Part shown: positions 19,500-32,178 of the stretch, one piece after another | How the letters are laid out: each line of letters opens with the position of its first letter | How positions within the stretch are numbered: position 1 is the stretch's first letter | DNA from: Hyposmocoma kahamanoa | Taxonomy: Eukaryota > Arthropoda > Insecta > Lepidoptera > Cosmopterigidae | Reading direction: 5' to 3' | NCBI RefSeq assembly: GCF_003589595.1 | Contig: NW_020654810.1 | Span: 25,567,618-25,631,617 of the forward strand | DNA: 64,000 nt | Position numbers and translations under genes: made by a program | Notes under the pieces: model-generated | What the model saw: only the letters and a program-made list of their open reading frames with translations | The model's database searches: none | What the model was told of the DNA's origin: nothing

Positions 19500-20756
19500 G
19501 AGAGTTAAACGTTAAAATTTTGGATATTTCTAGTTTTATTTAAAAAAAGTTATTATATTCGTTTTACCCATCCGGTAACGTACTTTCGATATCAGTTTAA
19601 AGGTTTTTAATATCTCATATATTTACGGAAGAATCGCTTGGGCACACTTAACGATTACACCCAGTATAATTTCTTACAATAATAACGGATGTAACTTAAA
19701 ATGTTCTCGAAAATGACATATGGAACGTGAAATTTGGAATCCAGCAAATAATTTCGAAATAACTTCGTGAAAACTGAACGTTACGTCACAACAACGGATA
19801 CTTAATTTATGTAGGTAAGTAGGTATACTGCGATAATAATATTTTTGTTATCGTATTTTGTAACCCCGTGCGAAATGTTCTTAGCTTTACCACCCCTTGG
19901 TAAACCGAGTTTGGTTCTTCAATTTTTAATGTATACTGCGAAACGATTCACTGCAAAATGGACTCTCCGTATTGGAAAAACAGTCAAGTGTGACTTTGTG
20001 CGAAGAGAACGAAACTGTGAATGCGCACAAAGGAAATAGGTTAAGCAGAAGTTGTTTTTCTTGGGTTCGGGAGAGTCGGGAGTCGGGAGGAGGGGCCTAC
20101 AAGGTTTAATAGCCCGCTCTAAGCCATGTATTCATGCCGTCCGAGTTTTTTTGACCTACTTCTCTGAGCTTTGTATTGTGATAATAGATTATAGGCTTAT
20201 TCCGCAATTCGCCCTATTTATTTGTGTTTTTATTTAAGCGAGTCTTCGGATTGTTTGTACGTGTTTGTACCATGTGTTGTAGGAAGATACGAAATTTGAA
20301 ATGAAGACTTAATTGAAGGATGTTGATCCAAAAACAAAAAAGAATAATAACCTCAGAACAGAGTGCTAAAAAACCGATCTCAAAAGTTCGTGGAATTATT
20401 TATTTATTTATTTATTTATCAATACTTATAAACTATAATTACAGGATTTTACCTAATGCAATAGTAAGCTACATTCGTCGCTATACTACGAAAACCAATT
20501 ATCTGGAATTTACATAGAATATTACTTAATTTAGGATAACGCGACAAAATTGCTGTAAAATGCAAACATTTTCAAATTTCAGTAAAACATAAAATGTAGA
20601 ATCACCGTTACAAATTAACGTGGGATGATATTTGTGAAAATAAAACAATTTTTGACACAGTGAAATTTTAATTGCATTTATTTCAAAGTCGATATTTTGT
20701 GAAATAATTGTTTTTCCCAGTATAACAGCGATATGAAATATCTGCCTATAACTAAT
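19500..20756. other. Intergenic sequence with a (TTTA)n microsatellite
   Basis: No supported gene. A TTTATTTATTTATTTATTTA run lies at about 20398-20420. A short purine-rich tract (GGGAGAGTCGGGAGTCGGGA) is at 20070. Short ORFs here have no recognisable content. Confidence 0.4.
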
Positions 20757-21719
20757 CTATATATTTTCATAACATATTACAAACAAAGTTACCATTGTGA
20801 GTTCAGTCAAAGAACAAAAGAATATGTCTACGTTATTGGCCACCAAATTGAGAATGCGAAGCGCGTGTGTCAACGGCGCCTTGTTCAGCGGGTTGGTCCT
20901 CTCGCGCGGTACGGTCAGCAGATGAGGCCGTCGCCGACGCCACACGTATCCGTCCGGAACATACATGCCTATTTGCTTCAAAAGGTCCGGATGGGAAATC
21001 TTTCCTCTAAAAAGTTTAAAAATATAGGATACTAGTGCAAGTTCTCGCCTGACTTTAAGTGTGTTATAGCCAACCATTCCTAAAACAAATAGACTTGGGT
21101 GCATCAGAGGGTAATATGGGTAAACGCTGTATTGTTTCATATAGAGGTACCTAGTGAATTTATTTTGCACCCTCTCCAACATGACCACGTATTTCGCTTC
21201 ATGCGGGCCCCATATGACCGCATTACACTCAAGCTGGCTTCTAACCATGGTGTTATATAAGGCGATTATCGCTATAATATTTGTAAAGCCGTGAACCCTA
21301 CGAAGAACAAAACCTAGATTCCTGTACGCTTTTTTACATACCCGAATAATATGATCTCGGAAGGTTAGGTGTGATTCAGTACAATTCCTAAATCCTGAAC
21401 TTCAGTCACTCTAGTCATAGTAATCCCCTCAATCTCGTAATTATGGCTGACAGGCGAGTGCGCGCGACAGAAAGTGATTGTCACACACTTCGAGGTGTTA
21501 AATTGCAACTGGTGTCCCTTACTCCAATTCACTACTCTGTTAATATCCTCCTGCAGTCTAACACAATCTTCAGAGTTTCGTATGGGCAAATACAGATTAA
21601 GGTCGCCGGCAAACAATAAACATTTGGCGTCCTTAACAACTTTCGGCAGATCGTTTATCATTATTATGAACTCCAGCGGCTCGAGGTTACTGCCCTGGCT
21701 TACGCCTGACCTGGTGAAA
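20757..21719 (-). mobile_element. LINE reverse-transcriptase relic (3' half), 5' truncated
   Basis: Minus-strand reading gives RT blocks in order: a GVSQGSNLEPLEF segment (motif near the active site), then LLFAGDLNLYLP where the usual FADD reads FAGD, then the thumb and C-terminal block ERVQNKFTRYLYMK and VGYNTLKVRRELALVSYIF. The catalytic Asp change and a frame break at about 21250-21365 make it dead. It resembles Jockey/CR1-type LINEs common in moths. The 5' end stops abruptly at 21719, where another repeat begins. Confidence 0.85.
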
Positions 21720-21975
21720 TAAGGTCATTCAGTATTGTCTCTATTTGTCAACTTTTATTGAAATCGATACCAGAAGATTTTCCCCCTAGTTTGCCACCCT
21801 TACAGGTGGAATATTTTCTTCAAATTTAAATGGGACTGCTACTGAGGTACCCTCTTTCCAACAAAAAAAAAACATCAAAATCGGTTCAGAAATGCCTAAA
21901 TGAGTTCTCGCGTGACATCCATACAAAAATACAGTCGAATTGAGAACGTCCTGCTTTTTTTGAAGTCGGTTAAAA
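21720..21975 (-). repeat. Interspersed repeat beginning ACCGACTTCAAAAAA (copy 2, inverted)
   Basis: The reverse complement carries ACCGACTTCAAAAAAAGCAG, AAATATTCCACCTGTAAGGG, GGCAAACTAGGGG and ATCGATTTCAATAAAA, matching the copy at 4062-4320. It abuts the truncated LINE with no spacer. Confidence 0.75.
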
Positions 21976-22551
21976 ATACGAGTGTATTTTGAGAAGGACA
22001 GGTACTTTTGTTATTAAATTTTACTTGCTTTTTAGTAGCTAATATTTCCTATGGAAATTGTAATGGACTTTGTAAATTCCCTGAAGTAATGTATTTATAG
22101 ACCCGACAAAACACGGTAACAGTCGCTCATATTGCGTACTTTTACGGATTTTTTATCATGAACATATCCACCTATTTACTATTTACAGTTGGGTGAGCGC
22201 GTTTCGTTGTTGTTATTTAAATTTTTTCCAATGAAATATTGGGGAACACCCACGATTCGCTGACAAAGATTTTGTCATTGTGAAATTACGCGTGTAAACG
22301 AACGTGTACGAATATTTGAACCAAATAAAAATGACGACACTGCATGCACCGCAAACACATACAACATCCCATTCAGCATTATTATTGTATAACGCAAGGA
22401 ATATCGCATGATTTTTGGCTTGGCTATATATATTTCCTAATACCTAATTATCTTATTATTCACGCATTTCATTGTTCATATATATACCTACCGTTAGCGT
22501 TACGTCTGACACTACTCTATTAGATATATTCTGGTAGTATATGCATGGACA

Positions 22552-22710
22552 GCCTCCGTGGTAGAGTGGTTTTCACATCGATTTTCATGGGGTCGCCATC
22601 TCTGAGGTCCCGGGTTCGATCCGATTTCCATAACACAAGTGTTTTAGCTACTTAGGGCGGGATCTGATCAACGTATGTATGTAATGTTGTCTAATATTTA
22701 TTTACTTATT
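22552..22710 (+). mobile_element. tRNA-derived SINE, family B
   Basis: The head GCCTCCGTGGTAGAGTGG (A box) and GGTCCCGGGTTCGATCC (B box) are about 50 bases apart, suggesting a tRNA with a long variable arm. The body GATTTCCATAACACAAGTG and TTTTAGCTACTTA is shared with the copy at 53577. Confidence 0.8.
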
Positions 22711-22719
22711 AGGAAAATG

Positions 22720-23950
22720 AAGTCGCTTAAAAAGCAAATAATTAACAAAATATCACTGTTGCCTAAATTTCACTTCCTTTATAATAGTTTATGCCCAACA
22801 CTTATGTACGTATACTGTGCACATACATATACTGTGCACATACATATTCAGTTGTTTTATGTAGTTACGTATAGCGACACATTTATGTTAGCGTTGTGAG
22901 TCAAACTTAAAGTTGATGAATATCGAATATCACTGAATATCTTACTTGCGAGGGGTTTAAGAATACGGACAGGTCACCAGGTGGCCCGCGGCAGCGCCCT
23001 CTCAAGGGCGGAGGCTGCGATCGATCGAAGACTCCGGCCGCGCCCCACAGCTGAGCACTTCTTATGCTACTAAACTTTGCGCCATTTTGTGCCACGCACC
23101 CGTTTGGACAATCCCAAGCACGAACCAATGGCATATAAAATGACAATTGTTCGTTTGTTGTGTACTGTTACTATTGCTACGCTAACAACTTTAATTTTCG
23201 TTAAAAGTGTTTATTGTTTTAGTAAGGAGGTAATACGCAATTATATTTGTTCTAGAACCATCATTTCTTTGTTCTAGAATTCTGAATTTTGAGAAATTTG
23301 TAGCAGTTGTTTCAACAAGGTTTTGAGAACGATCGTGTTTATAACTTTGCAACTGTTTTGACGATAATATAAACACTGTCAGGGCAAAATTCGAGAACAC
23401 TATGACATTCCGAGTTTACGTAGGAAGTGGAAGGTGTTTTTCCCAGTTGTGTGTGTTTTATCTACCTAGCCAATTAGATAGATAACTAGATAGTTCTTAC
23501 TTTTACTTAAAGTGCATGCAGTGAGTAGGTATTATACAATAATGACAAACAGTACACATTCTACTGTAAGACGGTACTCCAATGCATCCTACATCCTATA
23601 CATTTATTAATTTATTGTTTTTCTTTGTTCGTAATATCAGATTATATATTTATATAAAAAGAAAAAGTAAATACTGAACAGAGGCAGTATCGCAAAATAA
23701 GCTTCCTTTAGGACGCTGCTTTTTTACTAATGAGTCTCCGATATACTCCTACGTACCTGCATAAAGTACCTGCGTGAGAGGTACCTGACGACCGCTAGAC
23801 GGGAGAATGAATAAACGTACTAATGAATCGTGACCGCTTTTAGTTGTTGACGTGGCTGACGAAAGCCTTTGAGCAACTTTTAATATCTTTAGGTTAATAC
23901 CAAAACAGCTTTTCCGCTTCTCCTCCGGCGACTCGCTTTAAGAAAAAGGC
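22720..23950. other. Intergenic sequence with a GC-rich block
   Basis: Contains a tandem duplication ATACTGTGCACATACAT at about 22815-22850 and a GC-rich block at about 22970-23060 (GGTGGCCCGCGGCAGCG). No supported gene. The short ORFs lack recognisable features. Confidence 0.4.
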
Positions 23951-23954
23951 GCCC

Positions 23955-24850
23955 TTTTAGATAGATAGATAAATTCTTTATTCACTTCCAAGACAAAAAC
24001 ATACGACAGACACGATCTAGATCATTTTGAGACGGTGTTACGGATAGGAGGAGAAAGATTTTTCCAACAACTAGTGGCTAAGTATCGGAAACTTTCTTTA
24101 AATGCAACAGCACTATGCCGAGGGGTTGCAAGTAGACACACCATTGTCGATGTTGCCTTGAAGCGAGAGTTTGCCGTCCGATCTTGATCTTGATCATCCG
24201 ATCAAGTGACGTTCACGCACAAATAACCAGGTACATGCATGAAACCGAACGATATTAAATAACAACCAAGCCAGATGGAATTGAAGGCGTCCATATATTG
24301 CAATCGTGTCAAACTTTGTTCAGAAAAGGCGCCACATCGCCCCTGGGTGGTAAACAGAATCGTGCACATGCATTTTGCACTCTCCGGTGTAGCCTGCACT
24401 TCTTCTTGCTAAAGGATACGGACCAAAGGCAGTGAGACAGTAATTAAGTTTGGAGAGTATAAATAAGGAATTCACTTAAGTGAATTCGCAGGTCTACACT
24501 TAAAAAGTTGAGTATATATTACCTATATACGGCCTTTAGTCTAAAAACACAATTTTGCACTACCTTGGCCACGTGCTGCTCGAAGCGCAGTCGACTGTCC
24601 ATAGATACATCCAGATTTGGAACTTCTGACATCAACTCAATAGAACTTTTTCACTTGCAAATTACCAGAACGTGGTTTCAAAAGTCAGCGGAAAGTTTAG
24701 TGTACTTTACGTGCTCTTATGTCGGGGGCAATGGTATACGGACGAACAGTAAATTTGGGATCTATGTAGAGGACTTTTATGGCTCTCGTATGTGTCGGAT
24801 AAGTGGCTCCACTACCACTAACCTACATTGTAAGTTACGGCTTACCTGAC
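23955..24850 (-). mobile_element. LINE relic with (GATA)n tail
   Basis: The minus-strand 3' end is a TATC-type simple repeat (plus strand GATAGATAGATAAATTC at about 23961). Upstream, reading minus, is a C-terminal block around 24110-24030 (ATPRHSAVAFKESFRYLAT and CWKNLSPPIRN). Further up at 24640-24540 is MDSRLRFEQHVAKVVQN, a typical post-RT segment of Jockey/CR1-like LINEs. It is broken by stops. A perfect 20-bp palindrome interrupts it at 24468-24487. Confidence 0.7.
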
Positions 24851-26641
24851 GTAAAGTGCTTTAGCAACGCTCGGTCTGTAGTTTTATGAATCGTGTAGGT
24901 ACATCTGTGTTACAAAAATAATTGCGGTTTTCCTGATAGAGGCGGCGTGTTTCGTGCACGTAGAACAAGCTTTATTTGTCACGTGAATGTAATGTGGAAA
25001 TGATACACTCGATGCGATCCAAAGAGTAACATTATTAACTAATGTTGCAGTGAAGCCTCTCTGGACGGAACATGCATTTTGTTAGTACTTATTTTACATA
25101 GTCCTGACGTAACTAGGCCAGTAGTGGGTTGTTGGTACTGTAATGTTTATTGTCATAGGTAATTTTGTCTTATATACAATAGATATAAGACAAAAATTAT
25201 GCAAATCAATAAAGCCGCGAGCTTTGAACTGAATAGATGTTTACGACGAAGGATAAAGATTACGATGAAAGCCAAAAGAAATGTGTTGGGACCGGAAACA
25301 TGCCACACGAGAGTGTGGGTCAGCGGTATTTTAACCCTACTGACGCCCGCTCTATACCTATATAATATATTATGATTTATGAGATGTTTATTTTACAAAA
25401 CCTAAGTAATTTTAGTAGCAGTACCTATTCAGACGGACGGTCCAAACGGCGCCCTAAAAAAGGTATTTTACGGAAAGACAGTATTTCTGTTAGTCCCTAA
25501 ATATTTCTTTAACAAATTACCAGACTCCGTAAAATAAAACAATCGTTAACAAATTAAAATAAAATTGCTTGATTTGTTATTTAGCCATGTCATTACAATT
25601 TTCGCTTGTTTGTGTTAAATGTAATAAGTTAAGTATAATTATATAATTTTCACTTTAACTTTCGGCAACTTTATTAAATTGTTATTGCATAAAAACACTT
25701 TCTGATATTGTTATTCAGTGTATGGTGTTTTCGTTATGTTTGTATGTCTAACTTTGGTCGAAAAGCAATGTGGAAATAGAATTATATTACTGTAAACTTC
25801 TGTACAGCCTGCGTCTGTGTAAAAAAAGGAGTTACGAATATTAAAAAAAATCTAGCCAACTGCGACTTGAGTACGAATTATTAAAAGAATGATTAATAAT
25901 AATATACCTACAATCATTATAAGTTACATATCTTACCTATTATACGCAGTAAATAACACTAGCCAATTCCTCTAAGTGTCAATTTTAAACAATTTACCAA
26001 CACGATTCACTCAAAGGCGCGTCGGTGGAGATTTAGAACCGTGTCGAATTGAATAAGGGTAACGAGTCTGAATAAGAACGAACGTGTTATGAGTGAGCAA
26101 CTGCAGGAATCTTACCAATTCTTGCTTGCCGTACTTCTGCGAACCACACACGACGTACTCGGAAATGGCCCATTAGCTCTAGCAATTAGCATTTCCCTCG
26201 AGTGACGGACTGTCACGTTAAGACAAGCATTCAAATAAAAAATAATATTAATTTTATTGTTATAAGACATGGTTCATAATACAAATTGAGTAAAGATAAT
26301 AATTGGTTTTTAGTAATTGTTTTTGGTAAATGTATGTAGACCCTGGGCACACCGGTGTGGCGCAGGACTAGGAGGGTACAAGAAAATATACGTGATTTAA
26401 GCATTTTGCGGTTGTTGACTGCTCTGGTGGCAGAGCTCGTGCCATTGGAGCTTACGTGAACAAGAGACGAGGACTCGGGGTCTGGTCACTGGTTGCATCT
26501 CACACTTTCTGACTGCTCAGGACCGGAGATCCTACCATCAGACCTTTTGTATATATTTATATTCAGGTTAAAAAGGCCCAATAATAGATACCTTATGGAC
26601 TAAGATACATAACAATGTAATAAAATACCAATAAGTAATTA
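24850..26641. other. Intergenic AT-rich sequence
   Basis: No supported gene or named repeat. It contains an ATATAAGACAAAA inverted pair near 25170-25195. Confidence 0.4.
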
Positions 26642-27384
26642 TTATAATAATATACACGTGTTGTCTGCGACATATGACGCAACGTGGGTGTCCGGTAGCG
26701 GGCATCGGAAACGTCGGTACATGACACCCTTTGGCCAAAACTCCTCCTTCACAAAGATCGACAGATGTTGAGTGGGTACTCTCACCACAAATGAATTAGA
26801 ATTCACATTGTGGCGGGAACTCAACCGCCCAACTCTCTGGACAGCATTGGGTTTTACCCGTACGAATATATTCCTCATCTTTGAATAATTTCGAATGCAA
26901 GAAGAGGTTGGCAAACTGGTAGCAAAATTTTAATTATGAGGTTTGCTTCAACCAATAGTTTGACACACACACACGCACACGCACACGCACACGCACACGC
27001 ACACGCACACTCACTCNNNNNNNNNNGCACACGCACACGCACACGCACACACACACAAATTGGGCACAAAACTCATTGATGGTGTATCTGAGGCCTCCAA
27101 TTTACAGTGTACTTCAGTAAGGCTCGCTTCTAGGGACGTGATGTCCTTCAGCAGCCTGGTGACGTCGACGTGGTCGAACGTGTCACGGGGCAGCTTATGC
27201 AGCTCCTTGGTCGCGAAAGCAGGCACATTGTCGGGTCGGTCTTCTTTAACAACGTGATGATGTCCTGAAGACTCTTCGCTCCTCCATTCCTTTTCTCATC
27301 GTTGTGATATATGACAATGAGCTCGTGAATGATTAAATGGTTAATGTCTCTTTGGCATCGGTCAACAGAAAAATTGCAAACCAT
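26642..27384 (-). mobile_element. Transposon ORF1-like relic split by a microsatellite and an N gap
   Basis: Minus strand. 27384-27060 contains blocks like HELIVIYHNDEKRNGG, SLQDIITLLKKTD, then in another frame LHKLPRDTFDHVDVTRLLKD with a short coiled coil. 26914-26642 contains RVKPNAVQRVG and VKEEFWPKGVMYRRF. This architecture (charged N-terminus, VDVTxLLxD coiled segment, EFWPxGV motif) is what I know of lepidopteran transposon-encoded gag- or ORF1-like proteins. It is interrupted by a CGCACA-type repeat and frameshifts. The family assignment is from memory and approximate. Confidence 0.55.
26962..27055. repeat. (CACACG)n microsatellite with assembly gap
   Basis: An array of ACGCAC/CACACG units interrupted by ten Ns at 27017-27026. 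The true length is unknown. Confidence 0.95.
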
Positions 27385-28088
27385 TGTTTGAGAATTAAAA
27401 TGTTTTGAATCTATCTCCCACGAAATATATTATACATATATTATTTATTATTATTATTTATTATATTTTATTATTATTATATATACTGCTAGTTTGTCAA
27501 ATGACAATCGATTATTGTACGGTTGTCACGACTTGACATGAAGGGAGTGTGTAACGGTTCCGAAATACCGGACTACAAACAGAACCCATGCCGTGGTAGG
27601 ACACCTGTAATTGGTGATATCCACGAAAGCCTTATTTATATTAGTTAACCTTAGCTAACGACCTGTATTACTTTATAATTTTTGCAAAATATTACTCTGT
27701 AATGGAAAAAAAATGTGCTCTACATTGTTTTGTTCGTGTCTTGCATAATATTTTTTTGACATGATCGCCATTTATCTGCATAATATACGCCTATATTTCA
27801 CAGGAAGGAGCATGCGTTTACGTTCTGGTTAGGCGTATTGCATGTCAGAGTGGAGATGAAGGACAGAGACGTTCAGACAGCGCATTCGCTTTGTTGACAT
27901 TCTAAAAATGAACGTTAAAAAATTGTTTATTTGTCATTGACTTACAAATAAATTTGTTATTTTCTTATTTATTCTATTAAAGATAGGAAAAATTATTACA
28001 ATAAAATTACGTATAAAAAAAATGCGTGCGCTGCATTTGCATGACGCACATACAAAGGCCTGCTAGAGTCAGCGTTCGCGGCACTGTC

Positions 28089-28720
28089 TCAATCAACAGT
28101 CCCAACGTTGCATTTAATTTGAGGTTGATGCATTGTGTTAAATGTACATTGATCGGCAACTTGATGTAAAACATCTACGAACGCATCACTACTCACTAGT
28201 ATTGTACAGCAATACTGATTACTATCCATTATACCTACAATATTTGGGGCAGAAACACAGGTGCTGAGGTTGATTTTGATCACGCCACCACGGCGTACCG
28301 CCTCGACAACAATATTGCGTTTGTGAAGCCACGGCAAATTTGTAGTCTACATTTCTCTTGCAATTGCGTTTTCCACAGCGCACCTGCCACCGTTCAGCTG
28401 TCTTCACTGTTTCGTTAACTGATTGAGTTCCTTCCGCGAGATGCACAGGGAGCAAATTCATTACAACAGCAAGCCTGTCCAAAGGCGAGGAGGTGGAATC
28501 AAAAGGTAGCATTGACTAAAACGAACCCCTTAACAGCCGTGAAAATTGCGTGTAGCGAGTTGACATCCGTCACAACAATGGAATAATTTCCTCTCTTCCT
28601 ACTAGCCGCGACTCCAGATAGCGACGGTGTTCCGTTTGTTTCAAATATTAAACCAAAAATGTTGAGAAAGGTGTAGGTGTTCCCTCCTCGAATGATGCAA
28701 TTGGGATGTTTGAAACCCAA
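28089..28720 (-). pseudogene. Unrecognised coding relic with frame breaks
   Basis: Reading the minus strand from 28720, one frame (to 28499) contains GGNTYTFLNIFGLIFETNG and VVTDVNSLHAIF. A second, 28512-28340, contains DSTSSPLDRLAVVMNLLPV and a Cys-rich basic stretch. A third, 28337-28089, contains GGVIKINLSTCVSAPNI and YCCTILVSSDAFVDVLHQVA. The three frames abut or overlap slightly and share protein-like composition, so they look like one gene of about 205 or more residues with frame breaks near 28505 and 28335. I do not recognise the family. An endogenous viral or transposon structural protein is possible but unsupported. A real multi-exon gene is unlikely given the neighbours. Confidence 0.45.
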
Positions 28721-28959
28721 TGTATCATATCAAATAACTTATCAAATAAATTAAATAACAATTAAATCAAATAACACTTATAAATATTTTGACAAAGTTG
28801 ATATCTATGGCGATGGTGGTAACGTCGGGAAAACAGTAGCGCCACGCCCCGTGAAGACTGTCGAACCAGCTGGTTAGGCGACAACGTGTAGACAATGAGC
28901 CCTCTCGCCGCAGCTGCGGTTCCCCCTAAGGCGCGGAGAACCGCGCAGGTCATTTTAGG

Positions 28960-29980
28960 TTATTATATATCTGTCTGTGACGAAGTGCTTTTTATATTTT
29001 TATAATGGAGACATTGCCAGTGGCCCTCTGACATAATCAGAGACTTTATAGGGGTCTGTCGTATATATAATCAGTACCTTTTGGAGAGAAGTTGCACACA
29101 GTCGTAATAATAGTGACAGAATATTTACATGTTATAATTTTAACAGTTAATATTTTAATGACATTTTCTATATTATTTCTATTTTACGTTACCTTATCTC
29201 ATATTTCCTTAGATCTATTGACATCTACGTAATTAAAAAAAAACTTCCTATGATTTAGCTTTTGTGTGATGTTTTATATATCTTTATATATATATCTTAA
29301 GATTTATATATCTTATATACCTACTTTTTCTTTTTTTTAAGGTACCTTCGCTCTGAGCTTACCCTAGTCGCGGGTCTACCTTCTCCGCGTCACCGTGGTC
29401 ACGGCAGCCTAGTCGCCTCAGACCAGTGCGTTTACGCTAGTCACGGGCTCAGTGAGCGTGTGGCGGTAACGTCATTCGCTAGTGCTTCGTAAATTAAGCT
29501 GTCTCATTGCGTGTCATCGCTGAGCGAACTAACCGACGTACCTACCCCTGAGCATTGTTTTTGTAAAAATTTGAAATATACTGGTGAAACCATATATTGA
29601 ATTTTATTTTTCTGGAAGCCTGAGGCGCTAAAAGCCCAGCGTTTCATTTGAGCAGATGGAGAATGCTGAATCACAGATGCAGCTAGGAGTGGATTTTTTT
29701 AAAATTTGTGTAGGTATTCCGAAAACGCTCCATGGCCTGTCAGTACCTACACTCAAATTGGAGTCAAGTCCATTTTTTTATCGTTGTGTATGCGTGCGTA
29801 TATAAGGGAAAAATAATTTCGTATTTCCATTTTCGTGTGCCGTATTTCCATCTTTATAACGGTTATTCCAAACCTCCACCGTTTTCTTCCTGATGACTTT
29901 TTGATGTGTTATATTGGCACTGTGCATAATTGGAGGCGTTCTTTAAACATAGGGCTGCATCTTTTGTTAGGGCGTCAGCT
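28960..29980. other. Intergenic sequence with a possible LTR-like block
   Basis: A GC-richer block at about 29340-29560 is followed by AATATACTGGTGAAACC and CTGAGGCGCTAAAAGCCCAG. This could be the edge of an LTR element, but I see no second LTR and no gag or pol. AT-rich microsatellite (ATATATCTTAT) at 29280-29320. Confidence 0.3.
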
Positions 29981-29983
29981 CTT

Positions 29984-31087
29984 TCATTGCCCTCTGTTCC
30001 TATATGGGCTCTTATCTAATCTAATAATGTCTTTCTCGTGGCGGCTTATTTGGCGCAAGTTCTCCCTGATTTTAAAGGCTATTGGATGGGTGCATTCACT
30101 ATATTTTAAAAGCTCAAGGGATGATCTTGAGTCGCTCAGGATGCCGATGTCTGTTACAGGCGATTTTAGCACTAATTTCGTGGCTTCACGAATGGCGAGC
30201 ACTTCGGCTTGGAAAACTGAAATTTAAGTTTTTTGGTTTGCGTTTCCTCCTTTCCAAGAGGATAACACCACACCCACCTTTCCGTCTATTTCTGGCCGCA
30301 ACGTCCTGATTATCGCCGGGTTTAAACCCCAATGAAATATTAGCAGCTCTACTCAGCTGTTTACTCAAATTCGCAAACATATGCAAAAAGTTGCATACGT
30401 TTGCAACGTGACTTTGGAACGTTAGTTTGCAATCGATGGTAAGATCCAATATCTTCATTTCGTGTACTATTATTATATCAGTGGCGTTCACGATTATTTT
30501 GGGCTCTTGTGTATTAATTTTTCTTGTGATTATCATCGTATTTGATTTTGTGCTGCAAATTTGAGTTTATTTCTGTGATCCCATTTTGCCACTCTTTCTA
30601 GTATGTCGTTTGCTTTTGCCTCGATTTCCCCCATTTTCTCTCCGTCAAAAATCAGGACTATGTCATCGGCGAGCGCTTGACTATGTACACGCATTGTTTC
30701 CAGATCATCTAATAGCGGATTTATAGCAGGTTCCAGAAAGACGAGCCCTCTATAGAGCCCTGCACACAATCTTTCGTCGTACTCTTAGTCCATTCTTTCT
30801 CTGCGTATCTCACCGTGACTCTCCAATCTTCAAGGTAGCTATCTGCCTATCTTATGAGGTTTATCGGACATTCTCTGTTCTTGAGTTCGCACTTTATTAC
30901 CGGCCACGATGTGCTACCAAACGCACCCTCTATGTCCAATGACACGATTATGCTTAAGCGTTTATCTTTAAAAACTGCTTTGATGTGTTCCATCGCCTCA
31001 AAGAGGGCGTATTCCGTGATGCATCGGGGCACAAAGCCATATTGCCTTTGGTTCATCTTTGGCAAGGTGTGCCGTCTGATTCTTTAG
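29984..31087 (-). mobile_element. R1-like non-LTR retrotransposon relic (RT and RNase H parts)
   Basis: Minus strand, in order: RQYGFVPRCITEYALFEAME and SLDIEGAFGSTSWP (RT motif A region) at 31065-30850; ALADDIVLIFDGE (ADD motif) at about 30680; then TDIIIVHEMKILDLTIDCKL and KQLSRAANISLGF; then an RNase H-like VTDIGILSDSRSSLELL at 30150. Frame breaks occur at about 30780-30840 and 30535, and an internal deletion joins the post-RT region to RNase H near 30250. It is dead. Motif order and RNase H point to the R1 group. Confidence 0.85.
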
Positions 31088-31099
31088 AGGAACATCTTC

Positions 31100-31920
31100 T
31101 CTAGTGTCTTCCCAAGCACCGACAGGAGTCCTATTAGGCGATACGACTTTGCCTGCTTGACGAAGTGTTATTGATATGTGTGAAGGTTGGAAATCAGAAA
31201 ACAGGAAACATGTTACATGGAATTCGATTCGCAGTTCTTTCCTGGGTCAGGGATACGATGTTGTAAAATTACAATAATTGAATCATAATTATGTCAATCA
31301 CATTAGGTACAATTGAAATGTCCATAATGTTAAAAAAAATTGAAAATTTTGCAATACTGAGAAAAATTTGACGTTCCATTGAAAAATTCATTCAAATTAT
31401 AGAATGTACGATCTTTTAACTAGGTATTTCTTTTGTTATGGGGCAATGCGGTCTTTATTCCAGAAATTAATTGAGCGTACCGTGGATATTATAGTAAATA
31501 AATTATTGTAATTACGCATAGAAATAATCAAATATTTGTAATGGATGCATAATAATCTCGTCAACGTCAGGAAGCCCTTTTCTTTGAACCGAGGTCTGCA
31601 ACTAAAGGTTACAAATAATATGGTTAGGCCATCGTCATCGCTTTTACACCTTATTGAACTTCTCAGTTGATCGGATACCTCTTAAGACGATGAAGGTTCG
31701 TTTTTCAACCTCGAGGTGTTTCAACCTCGATAGTTTATATTTAAATTCAAATATCTTTATATCTTTATATCCCCTATGCACTGCAAAATCGTGGCAGCTT
31801 CAACAAATCCTGAATATGTTATTATACAAAATTCGTAGAGCGTTAAGAGATTTTACGGTGCAGTTGACCCAAAGGCTGCGAGTATAAAAGTTTGCATTAT
31901 ATGAATTACAGGGGAATTTT
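31100..31920. other. Intergenic AT-rich sequence upstream of the CpG-rich exon
   Basis: No supported feature. A tandem TTCAACCTCGA duplication and an ATCTTTATATCTTTATATC run lie at 31700-31770. Confidence 0.4.
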
Positions 31921-31974
31921 AGTTCCTAAAAAGGAAAAGATGATCTATGCAGGTCATGTACAACGAAGGTTGCT

Positions 31975-32175
31975 TCCGTGAGACGGTGGCGGCATCGCCG
32001 GCGAAGGAGCGTGGCTGGGCTGGCGTGGTGAGGCGGTGGCGGCGCGGCGGTGGCGGCGCGGTGGTGGCGGCGGCGTGCGGCCGGCTGCCGGCGCTCCACC
32101 CACCCACTCGCGTCCCAACCCTCGCCGCGGACGGACGGCATGGCGGCCGCGCGCTGATCGTTCGCTACGTGACTG
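31975..32175 (+). promoter_or_regulatory. CpG-rich block: putative 5' UTR and promoter of the secreted-protein gene
   Basis: GGCGGTGGCGGCGCGGCGG-type sequence rising sharply from AT-rich flanks, just upstream of a strong donor at 32241. Both strands show open frames only because of GC bias (Gly/Ala/Arg runs), so I read it as untranslated. No TATA box. Confidence 0.4.
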
Positions 32176-32178
32176 TGC

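Noticed and set aside
29340..29640. Possible LTR with primer-binding site
   Set aside because: No matching second LTR and no gag or pol between; left as an unassigned block.
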